From: Imbricaverruca yamaguchii
Lineage: Eukaryota > Arthropoda > Thecostraca > Neoverrucidae
Assembly (NCBI GenBank): GCA_034440575.1
Contig: JAOTOL010001554.1
Location: forward strand, 62,001 to 126,000
DNA length: 64,000 nucleotides
Reading direction: 5' to 3'
This document shows, in pieces, positions 1 to 12,100 of this stretch. The notes under the pieces are model-generated. The model searched no databases. It was not told the origin of the DNA and worked only from the letters and a program-made list of their open reading frames with translations. A program made the position numbers and the translations under genes. Numbering within the stretch: position 1 is the stretch's first letter; every line of letters starts with the position of its first letter.

Positions 1-840
1 ACACAGTGGTTCTGGGTATGCATCTTGATGCACATTCTAGAAGGAGAGAAGTAAATGTCTCTATTGAAATTGGTGGTTGATCATAGTGTGAACAAAAAGC
101 ACGCTGTACCTGGTCTTCAAACATTTCCCAGTCCGCGTTTTTAAAGTTCCATCGCTGTGGTCGTGGTCCTAATATCGGGCTACCTTGATAATGTAGCCAG
201 ATGGGAAAATGGTCGCTTCCCAACGAGTCCTCGTCAACTGACCATTCAAAAATATTAACCAGCTGTGGGCTCACGAGACCAAGATCTAAAGTCGAAGTAA
301 GACCTGATGGGAGGCTAAAATGGGTACCAGCTCCAGTGTTTAATACGCAAAGAGATGTCCGTAGAATGAAATCCTCCAAGAGACGCCCACGAGAGTTAGT
401 ATTAGCGCAGCCCCATATAGTGCTATGGGAATTAAAATATCCTAAAAGAAGTAGGGGAGGAGTTAGTTGAGAGAAGAGCTTCTCCATATCATTGATTGGA
501 AATACAACACCAGGGGGAAGGTACAGCGAGCAGACAGTAAGAGCGCGACGGTTCAGAAGGATACGTGCGGCCACCGCCTGTAAGGTGGTTGTCAGCGCGA
601 CTTCTTTTCCAGGAACGCTATGGTGTACAGCCAGAAGCACCCCACCATGAGCAATAGTGCTAACTAGGACATCCTTACGAAAGACAGAATAGTTTTTAAT
701 GGATATATTGTGCTCTGGTCTAATTTTTGTTTCCTGCAGGCATACTATTGCTGGGCATCGCTGATTAAGAACTCTCTGTAGTTCTTGGACACTCGTTCTA
801 AAACCTCTACAGTTCCATTGTAAAAAAGTCTGCATGGTGG
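1..840 (-). pseudogene. LINE B ORF2, apurinic-like endonuclease region (partial)
   Basis: The minus strand of 1-840 matches the endonuclease start of the copies at 29902-30600 and 36084-36400: it begins just below the end of ORF1 with an RGFRTSVQELQ-like start, then IVCLQETK and an [15 protein letters not shown] stretch. Several frameshifts. It continues beyond position 1. Confidence 0.7.
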
Positions 841-954
841 GCGGTTTAAGTCCTAAAGCATATTTCGAAAAATATCACATATATAGCCAGTAATGGCTTC
901 TCCAGAAAAAGTTGCATGATACAATGGTCACTCATTAGAGAATTACGTAGGGGC

Positions 955-2165
955 TTAAAGCCGCCCTCCTTGCCCAGGAATGGAGTTCGCTAGCTCGTCT
1001 TGGCTATGTTCCAGCGATTGGGTCTTGGGGCGAGAACGCGGAGACGCTTCCACTGGTGGGGAGCTCGACAGTGGGATTCCCCTTTTCTGGGGACCCAAAC
1101 GGGGTGGAGGAGGAGGGCCCATCTTGTCTGACGGATCCGGCCCCTCCACTCGACGTCGCGGCGATGGGGTGGCCGGCCTTGGGAGAAGAGATTTGTCCGT
1201 CCCTAGACGTCCCCTCGTTCGGGTCCTCTCCATCTGGGTGAGTCGTGCTCGTTTGGCCTCGCGCGCACGCCTTTCGGCTTCCTGGTGCTTGAATCTTTCG
1301 TCGGAGATATGGATTTGGCGGTGGGTGCTGCGTGATGGTGATGGAGGTGCGGAAGCGGATGTTGAGGGTGAGGGCGAGGCCTGCCTCACGGGGAGGGGGT
1401 TAGATTCGGGAAGGGAGGATGTGGATAAGAAGGATTTGGAGGTGGTGGTGGTGCGTAGAGGGATTGATGGGAGGTTGGAGGATGGATGGTATGTAGGAGG
1501 TGGGGATTTCAGGGTAGGTGACGGGGAAGGCATTGGCGGGGAGGACCGAACAGACCTCTTGGTCCGTTGGACTTGAATCCACTCCCCGCTTTCCGATGCT
1601 GGCCTAGACACATCTGGTGGGTTGTCATCGCGCTCACACGTCGTGGCTGCGACACCTGTGGGCTCAGAGTCGCCTGGTGTTGGCTGCCTCTGTGCAGCAG
1701 GTGTCTCGAGTGGAACTCCAAAAGCTCGAAGTAGGGCTGTTAGGTGTGATATCAGCTCAGATGCCTTGTTGGGTTGTATATAATGTGGTCGCCAAGGAAG
1801 ATTGGGTTTTTGCCGAGTAAGAAATCCTGGGGTGTGATGCTTCATATAGATCCCTGGCCTCTCTAAATGTGATCTTTCTGGTGTGCTTTATTGAGATGAT
1901 CTCCCTTTCTTTGATATAATTCGGGCATGTGCGGTCGTACGCGGTGTGGGGATGCTGTCCTTGGCCACAGTTGACACAGAACAGGTTTTTGGACACGCAA
2001 TTTTCACCGGAATGCTCAGGGGAGGCACACCTGCTGCACGCGATCCGGTTACGGCAAAATTGGGTAGTGTGTCCAAACCGTTGGCACTTGAAGCAACGCA
2101 TGGGGCTGGGAAGAAATTATCGTACCTTAACCCGTACGTAACCCACTCGAATCTCCGGAGGTAAA
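955..2165 (-). pseudogene. LINE B ORF1, gag-like with CCHC zinc knuckles
   Basis: Two overlapping frames. 2101-1757 encodes MRCFKCQRFGHTTQFCRNRI, then CSRCASPEHSGENC and CVNCGQGQHPHTAYDRTC, a row of CCHC knuckles as in I-element and jockey ORF1 RNA-binding proteins. 1845-955 encodes a Ser/Pro/Arg-rich tail ([11 protein letters not shown]). The frame changes between them, so the gene is broken. A conserved [12 protein letters not shown] motif recurs in the other copies. Confidence 0.82.
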
Positions 2166-2215
2166 TCTGTTCCGTTAAATGTCAGGATAACGTTGTTTGT
2201 GGTGTGTTGGAGGTG

Positions 2216-2990
2216 TGTTGGAGTTTAGGGGCGCGTCGATATCTAGGGTCATTTTGCGCCCATAACTAGAATGGAATCAATCTACGGTGCTACTATCATA
2301 GCTCACTATCCATCTTCACGGATGGGGGTATATCACGTCAAAGCGAGCTTGTCGAATGAACATAAAAATATTCCCAGACGCAACGGCCTCAGAGTCGTTC
2401 CCTATAAGCATACGTAAAGAAGAGTCGGTGTTCAACCGTCCAAAAATCTGGCGTCGTAGAGGTTCTAGCAGTGTACAGCCAACTAAAACATGGTACACGG
2501 TAAGCGGGTTAGAACAGCGCGGACATACGGGACGGTCATTACCGGTCAACATATAAATATGTGTTGCAAAGGTGTGGCCTATTCTCAATCGACAGAGTAT
2601 TACTTCTTCCCGACGTTTGGTTCGGTGAGAGGATAGCCATTTTCCTAGTGTCGGTTTTAAAACCTTGAGATTACTACACTTTGAATTCCAGGATCGTTGC
2701 CATTCTGAATGTATACTTGACAATATAGTAGGGTATATATCTCTTGGAGGGAGCCGTAGATGGACCACACGGCCATTGCTAATGGCGTCTTTGGCAGTTG
2801 TCAGCAGCTTCGTTTCCCGCGAGTCCAACATGGCTAGGAATCCAGCGGAACACAATATTTCTTCCGATGTCATGTAAGGATTTTTACTATTTTCATAATC
2901 CTCCGAACAAGTCGGTTATCCTGGTGAAAGATGTTCAGCGCCTGGAGACTGCTCAGAGAGTCCGTGAAAACCATACGGCACTCATGATAA
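2216..2990 (-). mobile_element. I-clade LINE copy A (3' fragment: RNase H end, 3' UTR, hairpin tail)
   Basis: Minus-strand frames at about 2975-2880 read [20 protein letters not shown], the RNase H DSLSSL region, and after a frameshift 2873-2316 gives the C-terminal domain with the CPRCSNPLTVYHVLVGC zinc-like motif ending DVIYPHP. The 3' tail at 2216-2265 carries the GGGCGC/GCGCCC hairpin (2229-2234 and 2256-2261). Strongly 5' truncated; its 5' end lies close to the exon 16 donor. Confidence 0.85.
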
Positions 2991-3003
2991 ATGTCACACC
3001 CAC

Positions 3004-3156
3004 CTCAAGGATATCCTTCATATGCTGGTCGTTTTCGGTGATTCGCTTCAGACTCTCGTGAGTCACGATTTTGGTCTCCTTGAGCAGCTCGCGGAAGTCG
3101 GCCTTGGCCACCACCAGCTTGTCTTTGAGATATTCACGGTACTCGCGCTCACACTT
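3004..3156 (-). CDS. TCERG1: TCERG1 exon 16 (end of FF5, start of FF6)
   Basis: Acceptor TGCCTGCAG|AAGTG, donor GAG|GTGGGT. Encodes [20 protein letters not shown] then [20 protein letters not shown] and [11 protein letters not shown]. The vertebrate match is EYIRDKYITAKADFRTLLKE. The rest of FF6 and the C-terminus are not in the window. LINE sequence begins within about 30 bp below the donor. Confidence 0.95.
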
Positions 3157-6100
3157 CTGCAGGCATAGCGAAGCGTTACAATTACGTGCCGACAGGACTG
3201 TGGACACCAGTTGCCGTCTGGCCGTCGCGCGGCTCACCAGCTGGCTCCGTCCGCACCACATCGCGTCTGCAGCCGGTCTGTCACCCTGCACCCCAGCGCG
3301 TTCATCTTACAGAGAAACGGTTCATACTCTTCAAGTGTGCAAGCATGACATGGTTGCATCATTCTAACAATGCACATGCAAATTAAAATGTCATTCACAG
3401 ATAAAGGATGCACAGAGAAATCATGCTGGGGTAACATCACCCCAGCACTCTGAATGATGACCATGGACAATCATCTTAGCAGTTTGAGGTAGCAAATATC
3501 AAGCACTGACAATGAACTGAACACGTACTCTGTCGCTGGAGGAATACTTCGAATACCGAGGATCTTCTTTGATCTGTTTTCTTATTTCCTTCCATGGTGA
3601 AGTCAACTCCACACTCATTTCATCCAAGAGTTCCCTGAAACAGAGCAATAAGTGATTGCACAAGGCATCATACCATCAAGGCATCACAGTATCAAGGGAT
3701 TTATCAGGTCCTGCCTCTCCCTCATAGTAAATAATTATATAGTAAATATATTAGCGACATGAACCATTTCGGCTAATTAAATAACAGCCATGCCAAACTT
3801 CAGCCAATATATGAAACGAACTTTGCGGATGAAGTGCACCTGACAAGCAGAATGAGGTAAAAAGGCACCACTTGCGCCCCTCAAAGGCCTTTCAACCATG
3901 ACCCAATAATTGCCACAACTTGAGCACAACCAGAGGCTGCTACAGTTTACTCATCCAAACGCCTTCATGCCACCATGTTAACCCGAGCCGTTTCGGGGGG
4001 GGGGGGGTCTTAAACCACACCCGTCAGGTCTTCACGGATAGTGAACGAACGGCGCAAAATTTGGCACACCTTTCCCCACATCACTTTGACATGCTGTTTC
4101 AAAATTTTGAAGTCGGGTCATCTAGGGTCAACGAGTTAGTCAAGTGAGGTCACCTCCAAAAAAGTTGAACCAGTTGACGCGCTTCAATCGATACAGATAT
4201 TTTAATGAAACTTACAGTGTTTGCTATCTTTAGGGATGCAATAAAACGTACAAGAGGAATTGTTCGTTTTCCCCCCGTTTCTTTGATTACTTCTAAATTC
4301 AGCATATTTGCCTATTAGAGTTCAAATTGAAGATTCTGGCCAAAGCGAGAAATTTTTATTAGGACAAGTTGACTTCCAACAACGTTTCTCGGCCTGCTTT
4401 ACCCATTAGAAAACGAAAATAAAAGAAAACGCTAAAACTCAAACTTTTGAAAGTTCAAAGATATAATTTTTTAGGGGGGAATTTTGTCACGGCTCTGATC
4501 GATTTCGCTGTCCTTTTCTGATCTCGTATAATTAAAAAAAAGTATCCCCAAAATGAAAGCTCCAGAGCAAGAAGCATAATGCAGGTCATGAAGTTGTGAA
4601 AATCCAGCCCCCTTAGTGACGTCACTTTTGGGGAATTGTTTTCGGGGTGGATCCGGGCTCTACTAGTCGAGCGCTTTCCGACAACTCTTTCGTTTTCGTG
4701 CGGCGCTTAGTTTTGATTTTAGAGTGGGGTTACTATCCGCCCCACCCCCGGACGGGGTGCGAAGATCTGACCAGAGACGACGTGGGTTAAGACCAAAATA
4801 GCTGCCTGACTACAAAGCCACTACTCATTTTGGTCAGACGATGTACCTTACTACACGACACTCGATACCCATCACAAGTGGTGGTGGATTGGAGTTTAGT
4901 ACCCATCACAAGTAAATATCAAGGACGTGTTGATCAGCAAGACACACCACACTGCCCGAGTCCCCACCTGAACTTTTCACGCTTCTTCTTAGAGAGCTGC
5001 TCAATGTGCGCCTCGAACAACTTTTCCTTCTCGTCTTTCTCCAAGCTGTCGACCAGCTGCCAGCGGTGGTCTTTCTTGAGCACCTTCTTGGCCTCGCGCC
5101 AAGTGCTGTCCGTGGTGCGCACCAGGTCGGCCAGCAGCGCCAGCATGTGCTGCACCGACTCGGTGTGCTTGTGCTGCTCCCGCTCCTGCGGGTCGGCGGC
5201 CACGCGTTACGACAGGGCGGCGGGTGGGAAGCCCAGAACATCGCTACACGGCGCGGCACAAAACGACCTCGATCCTATTACGAAGGACTCGACTGCCGGG
5301 CCACATAGGGTCGCCAACCTCCCACGCCCGTTGGTCGCGGATGGACTCGGGAATCCAGCCGGCTGTGGGGTACGAATTCGCGATCTCAAGATCAGGAGCC
5401 GAACGTCGTACCGACCGAGCTGCCGCTCCCCTGGATACAGAGTTGGCAGTGGGCGGCACCCGTCTCCACAGTCGACACGACCACCTGCTGCAGTAGTAGT
5501 ACCGACCGAGCTGCCGCTCCCCTGGATACAGAGTTGGCAGTGGGCGGCACCCGTCTCCACAGTCGACACGACCACCTCCTGCAGTAGTAGTACCGACCGA
5601 GCTGCCGCTCCCCTGGATACAGAGTTGGCAGTGGGCGGCACCCGCCTCCACAGTCGACACGACCACCTCCTGCAGTAGTAGTACCGACCGAGCTGCCGCT
5701 CCCCTGGATACAGAGTTGGCAGTGGGCGGCACCCGTCTCCACAGTCGACACGACCACCTCCTGCAGTAGTAGTACCGACCGAGCTGCCGCTCCCTGGACA
5801 CAGAGGTGGCAGTGGGCGGCACCCGTCTCCACAGTCGACACGACCACCTCCTGCAGTAGTAGTACCGACCGAGCTGCCGCTCCCCTGGATACAGAGTTGG
5901 CAGTGGGCGGCACCCGTCTCCACAGTCGACACGACCACCTCCTGCAGTAGTAGTACCGACCGAGCTGCCGCTCCCCTGGACACAGAGGTGGCAGTGGGCG
6001 GCACCCGTCTCCACAGTCGACACGACCACCTCCTGCAGTAGTAGTACCGACCGAGCTGCCGCTCCCCTGGATACAGAGTTGGCAGTGGGCGGCACCCGCC

Positions 6101-9100
6101 TCCACAGTCGACACGACCACCTCCTGCAGTAGTAGTACCGACCGAGCTGCCGCTCCCTGGATACAGAGTTGGCAGTGGGCGGCACCCGTCTCCACAGTCG
6201 ACACGACCACCTCCTGCAGTAGTAGTACCGACCGAGCTGCCGCTCCCCTGGACACAGAGGTGGCAGTGGGCGGCACCCGTCTCCACAGTCGACACGACCA
6301 CCTGCTGCAGTAGTAGTACCGACCGAGCTGCCGCTCCCCTGGACACAGAGGTGGCAGTGGGCGGCACCCGCCTCCACAGTCGACATGGCCACCCGCCGCA
6401 GCAGCCTTCAGCCAACTGTGCACATCAGCCAGCGGTACAGTCTGCACACGGCGACGGCACCACGATCAGCATGACATGTGAATCGCCGAAGGGGCGCGGC
6501 GGGCTCGGCCGCTTCTCAACACCTCAAATGGCACGGGTGTGGGGCACGGCTGGGCACAGTCAGCTGCATTACCAGCTGAGCCTATTGACATAGGCTTGGG
6601 ACTGTACGGTGTGGCCCGGAGGAGCTCAAATGTTCTGGCTGTGTTGCGGCGCCGGTTTTAACTGGCTGTCATAGAGCAGGCTGCCCTGCTGCATGGCTAC
6701 CACGACAGCCAATAATGTGCATTGGACAATATACCGAGCACCAAGTCTGTATCTGAAGTCCCTTTGATCGTCCATTGATCACCCTTAACGTAGTCACCTA
6801 AACATAGAAGCAAGTGAACGTCACTTCAGGCAACTAGTTAAAACAAACGATGTGGGATCTTTCCTGTGATAAAACGGTATTACAATACATTCCTATATAA
6901 AACGGTAGTATATATTCTTGTGATAATACGAGTATGCACCATCGTGTTAATGGCGAGTGTAGATCACGGAAAATATTATTTCCAAGAGGAATTTGAAAAG
7001 CTGTCGCGTGAACAGTATCACTTATCCCGTAATACCTCCCGAAGCGAGACAGAGGTGTGTCCAAAATGACGTAGTTTTTTTTCCATTAGTGAACAAGCCG
7101 GGGACATGATGTATCGCATGGGCGCTGCATGACCGATGCAGTCGATGCGCCCCCAAACTCGAAAAACTACTACGAGAATGTATCGCAGTGACATTGGAGC
7201 GGTGCACCTCTGGCAGAGCGACGTCCCGTCCCCACCCGGGATACATGGCCAAAGGTGTGCAGCAGCTTCTCAGCATTGCAGTAGTTATCCGCGCCACTCT
7301 AGACTGGACAATTCACCGACTGCCTGGTACCATTGTGGCAGTCTCGGGCGCTCACCTTGTCCCGGTCCCGCAGGTGCTCCGCCAGGGTGCGTTGTACTTC
7401 TTTCTCACGCTCGCGCAACGATGTCTCTACACGCTCACGCTTTTCGCGCTCCTCGGTCTCCTTCTTCTTCCTCTCCTCTTCCTCTTCGGAGTCCTGGAGG
7501 TGCATAGTGTATTAAAACGACAATGAAGTATCCAAGTCCCGCAGACATGGAACCACGAACGAGGGAAATACTGCCAAACCATGAACTCAAATGGCGAAAG
7601 TTAGCGACGAGATGGGAGGCGACATACGAACGAAGTTAGTTGGTTATTGGTTTTACGACACATCGACCGTTGATTCATGTAGCGTCGCCAATCTCACTCC
7701 GACTGGTCAAGGGCACGGACTAAGTAAATTCAACACTCGTCAAATCCTTGGATGGAAGGACTCCGACTGGTCAAGGGCACGGACTAAGTAAATTCAACAC
7801 TCGTCAAATCCTTGGATGGAAGCCCAGTTCCAGTTCGACTCAACATACATCTTGCCAGGAAGGACCCTCACGAAGCCTTGCAAAACAGGATGTGGTGGTG
7901 GATTTGTGCTTTAGGGCACGTTGACTGCACTGGACCCATTGCAAAAGCGGAAGTGATGAAACCGACGACACAGATAATGACTAAATAACGTCTCGCAACA
8001 GTTGGAACACAAAATTGGGCTCAGGTTGTCTGTAGGGTGGGAAGTTATCCTTGAAAAGGAAATGCAAGAAAGGAAAGTGAGAACAAGTGGGACACAGGAA
8101 CTCAGGTCAAATTATGCCCAAATCCAGTTCACCGTAAAATCAATTGAAGCAATATAAATACTCCATGTCATTTCCTGATTCCTTGGTTGGTTATTGGTTT
8201 TACGACACATCAACCGTTGAGTAATGTAGCGTCGTGAATCTCTCACGCCAAGATGTCGCGAGCGAAGAGTAGCGACAGGAGAGATTCGAACCAGCGTTGG
8301 AAGTGGCCCTTTTTTGGAACTTTTTCCATCCAAAGAATTATACACTCCTCAAATAAATACACTCCTCAATTAAATACACTCCTTGCATTGCTGGATGAAG
8401 ACATGCTTTAACTAACAATATACAGCTAGATGTCATTATACCATAGTGATAAGTTGAATGGAGAGGAAGCAGCATGCTATGGGACCTATAACATTTGGTG
8501 ATCTATGGCTGATAATAAGATCCTCTTCCAATCCTAGTACTCATTATATGATAGAGATCCTGTTCCAATCCTAGTATTCATTATATTGTTCAGTCTCACG
8601 GAGTCTCATACCACATAAACTTTCTAACACAATTGAGGAGAATGCGCATTTGTTATTTCAGGTCATCTGCAGGAACATTCCAAGAGGAGGCAGTAGTGGA
8701 GCCAAAAATGAGATGCCAGCCAGATTGGAAGAATACCAGCTTGCTAGTATGCACAAGTACAAATGATGTCAACATATGGATCACTGCAGTTTGCATATGA
8801 CCTTAATTCCACTGATCATTCAATATTCCATAACATTCTATAGCATTCCATTTGTGCATGTGTAATTGTTTGGTGCAGTGCAAGTGAATTAATAAACAGC
8901 CACCCATGCCTTCATGTGTATATTCTTCATTTGTGAAAAACCTCAGAACAGAGACCAGATGTGCCCAGAATAATTTATGGCTGAACACTGAGAGCCAGAG
9001 TGGCATCCACACAACTGGTAAGCAGCAAGGGGAAGCATTGCCAAAAACACCAATAATATTGTGGTTGGTTGGTTGGTTATTGGGGTAAAAATACTTGTGG

Positions 9101-12100
9101 ATATGGGCCATGTTTTGCCATGGCATAGGAATTTGTATGGGCATTACTACTCGTCCACAATACAAGTTTTACACACATATTACCTCCATGAAACATACAA
9201 AGGTATTAGGTTTGGCTAAGTTATGTTAGATTAAGTTTTTTGTAAGTCATACAATTATCAAACTTATGTTGGGGATCTTTCAGGATTTTTTTTAAAACTT
9301 AGAAAATGGTCCAGGCCAGCATAGGCTGTTAGGTTATAATAGGTTGTTTATTTTGAATTTTTAAGGACAAAATTGTTTCTAAGTTTTCCAATAAAAATTT
9401 GCTTGCTTGCATCCAGAGTCAGGCTGCATCTTATTGCTTCATTTTGAACATTATGTGTCATGCTACGTTGTCCAACCAACGCCAAACCACCTTTTGGGTG
9501 TCAGTTTGCTATCCAACTGCACTTGCTAAAAAAAATGTGGTCGCATCATGTAGGTGCATTATGAACATGTGCACATTCATAAGAATTGCATTAAAAAAGA
9601 AATTCCAATCAATCAAATCACATTAAACTGCAAATTCATCCTTTCAGAAAGCCAGAGGGACCAGAAAAGTTAACAGTATAATGGTGTTCAATGGAGGATG
9701 GAGACAGGATGGACCTAACAATTCCATGAACATTTCATGAGTGCACAAATAATGCCTGAATGCATGCATATATACGATATCTGCAAAGTCTATATGCACT
9801 GAAGACGCTCAGCCATCTTTTTTTAAAGAAAAACATTCACCGTTCAAAACTTAAGTGAAGACAGGATTTCCCAGACAAAAGCAAAACAATCAATTTTGTT
9901 CATTCCTACGCTAGTCGGCAATACATCGGAGAAATTAAGTCTTACTTCCTGCTCCTTGCATTATCCAAATATATCCCGTCACACAACATATGCTTACGGC
10001 TTTGGTTTATCCAAATCAATAACTCGAATAACCGTGAAGATATTTGATATAGGTAGGTAGGTACCTAGTCAAGAAATACCAACTCCCGTACCTCGAGTAA
10101 AACATGCAACCAATTCCACCCGGATAGCAACGAAGAGCTTCCAAGAAAATCCTTCGTTCAATAAACAAAAACCAATACGCTCCGCTAACAAAATAAAGGA
10201 GTTCACCTTTACCAGCCCGACCGTGTACGAAGGTCCGTTTTTGGATTCGATGGATTCACCGCTCTCCAGTTCCCACTCCGGCCGGAGCTATTAAAACCAT
10301 CGCCAAGAAAAGCCATGGATAATGAATTTCTCTTTGCTTCCTTGAAGAATGTTATGTTCTGCATCAAATGATATGGATAAAAACGTTCATATGTATATTA
10401 TAAAGCAGTCAGAATCGATATACATAAAATATATAGGATGAATTTTCCTCATGAAAATTGTCTGAATGGTACCAAAACGTTCTTAAAACCTGCTAAGACT
10501 TTGCGCCAAAGTGAAGCTCCATAGAACCAAAAATTTCACTCTCTGTTGATTGCATGACTTATATTGCTTCAGAATTTCATCAAGTCCTTCCTTGCTTCAA
10601 GTAAACATTCCAGACATGAACTTAAAAGTGCATCAAAATACATTTAATATTAAGAAGAATTGACTTGAATACATTTTTCAGTTTTCTCATTAAAACAAAA
10701 AAACTCTTGGTCGTGAGAATAAAATATTTTAGACGGATTGTTTTAGCATAACTTTCCCTTAAACCATTATATATTCCGAACCCCATATATCGAAGTAACA
10801 TTTTAGACCCTCCCATATATCAGTCGGTACACGAACGTCCTGCTCTTGAGGTGTGTTGTGGATATATATTAGTTGTGCGGTGTGGACATGTCAGGAATGA
10901 CAGTTATGGATATATAAACTTTGTTGACATCGATTAAGTATACTTTTGTGATCATTTTCTCTACCATTGCTCAGGAAGTTGCCTTATAAGTCATCCACGT
11001 AACGTGGACGACTTCAGACGACGATGTGCGGTGGACCCCATCTGGTTGTCTGTGCAGTGTTAAAATATTGGTTTTTCATTAGGTGCGAGATGTCGAAACG
11101 AGCACAGCAGGATGACGAAATTTGTCATGGAACCAGTGTCATTTCAAGTGCCTTTGATGTCTTTCAGACCTAAATTTGAACCAATGTTTGTACCGTCATC
11201 AGTTGTTTTGAAATTCAAATGTTAGGAAGAGCTATATTCGAGATAGCGATAAAAATGAATACTTAGCAAACGAGGTAATGTTAGACAGGAGACTCGAGGA
11301 TTTCATAAGCACGCATCAAGAAGCAGGATGTCGATACTTATTGGAGCAGGATGTCAATTGAGTGTTCAGAAAGTGGTAAGTTCCACCTTATTTTACGAAT
11401 AATTTAACACTGTGTCTGTGAGACACTAGCATAGGAACGTAACAAATGACTTGAAGGCGTTTTATTCTTGAAGAATCTCGGGTTATTCTACGACGCATTC
11501 AACCGCAAGGTTGTGTAACGTACCGCAAGGCTGACTGGTCGTGTGTGGACTCTGCAAATGCCGCCGGCCGCGAGATTCGAATCCGACACTCCACCATCTA
11601 AGCTACCGAGGCCCCGGGTTTTATTCTTCATTCCAGGTAACATCACTGCATTTTTTCAAAATGTATACACTTCGTTACTTATAAAATGTACATACTCCAC
11701 GACTTGGTGCCTCAATATATACCCCATAATTTGGCAAACTGGAAAACTATACACTCCATTACATAGTGCTTCTCAAGATTATACACTCTATACTTTGGCA
11801 AGCCAAAAAACTACACTCTGAATACAAGACTGAGAAGTGAAAATCCAACACTGATTCGAACCCACAACTTTTCGATTGTGAGACGGGCTAGAACTCTTTG
11901 AGACGGGCTAACTTACCCCTAGACTACTCGTCCCCTTTCCTGATTCCTTGACTGTGAGGAAGACAAAGATGGAGTGGCAACTTTTGGAGATATTGACAGA
12001 TAACACTGAACAAGTTCCAGCTAGGGCCATCTTGCACTCATGCTTGAGTTTTGTGGCACGATCCAATCGTTCTCTTGCTCAATGCAGATCGAGCACGGGA

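Larger units (their letters stand above)
1..2215 (-). mobile_element. I-clade LINE copy B (5' part; continues off the left edge)
   Basis: Reading 5' to 3' on the minus strand there is a gag-like ORF1 (about 2165-955), a short spacer, then the start of an endonuclease ORF2 (about 840-1). Protein similarity to the copies at 27-32 kb and 32-37 kb shows the same family. The ORF1 start is missing where copy A abuts it. Confidence 0.85.
8292..11853. mobile_element. DT1-a, hAT-like non-autonomous DNA transposon, 8-bp TSD
   Basis: Termini are inverted: CAGCGTTGGAA at the left and TTCCAACACTG-type (AAAATCCAACACTG) at the right. Flanks are the 8-bp duplication ATTCGAAC. CAG termini with 8-bp TSDs are typical of the hAT superfamily. 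No transposase frame is visible. Internal segments match DT1-b (39711-52751), for example 8600-8990, 9180-9480, 10250-10500 and 11490-11850. Near both ends the word TATACACTCC recurs, which may be a transposase-binding repeat. Confidence 0.88.
8186..11935 (-). mobile_element. SINE1 copy (tRNA-derived) split by DT1-a, 15-bp TSD
   Basis: A SINE of about 180 bp on the minus strand, split into 11935-11862 (tRNA head with A box TAGTCTAGGGG and CAATCGAAAAGTTG arm) and 8291-8186 (body, 3' hairpin, tail). Its own target duplication TTTCCTGATTCCTTG is at 8171-8185 and 11936-11950. The split falls in the B box, ATTCGAAC, duplicated at 8284-8291 and 11854-11861 by the inserted DNA element. Confidence 0.9.

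Noticed and set aside
980..1576. Plus-strand frame of 198 codons
   Set aside because: Antisense of the low-complexity LINE ORF1; no own similarity.
2880..3003. Possible last TCERG1 exon just left of exon 16
   Set aside because: This stretch translates to LINE RNase H (DSLSSLQALN), not to the conserved TCERG1 C-terminus.
5207..6447. Long overlapping open frames of about 350-400 codons on the minus strand
   Set aside because: They are the 91-bp minisatellite read in three frames; the protein is the same unit in rotation and matches no family.
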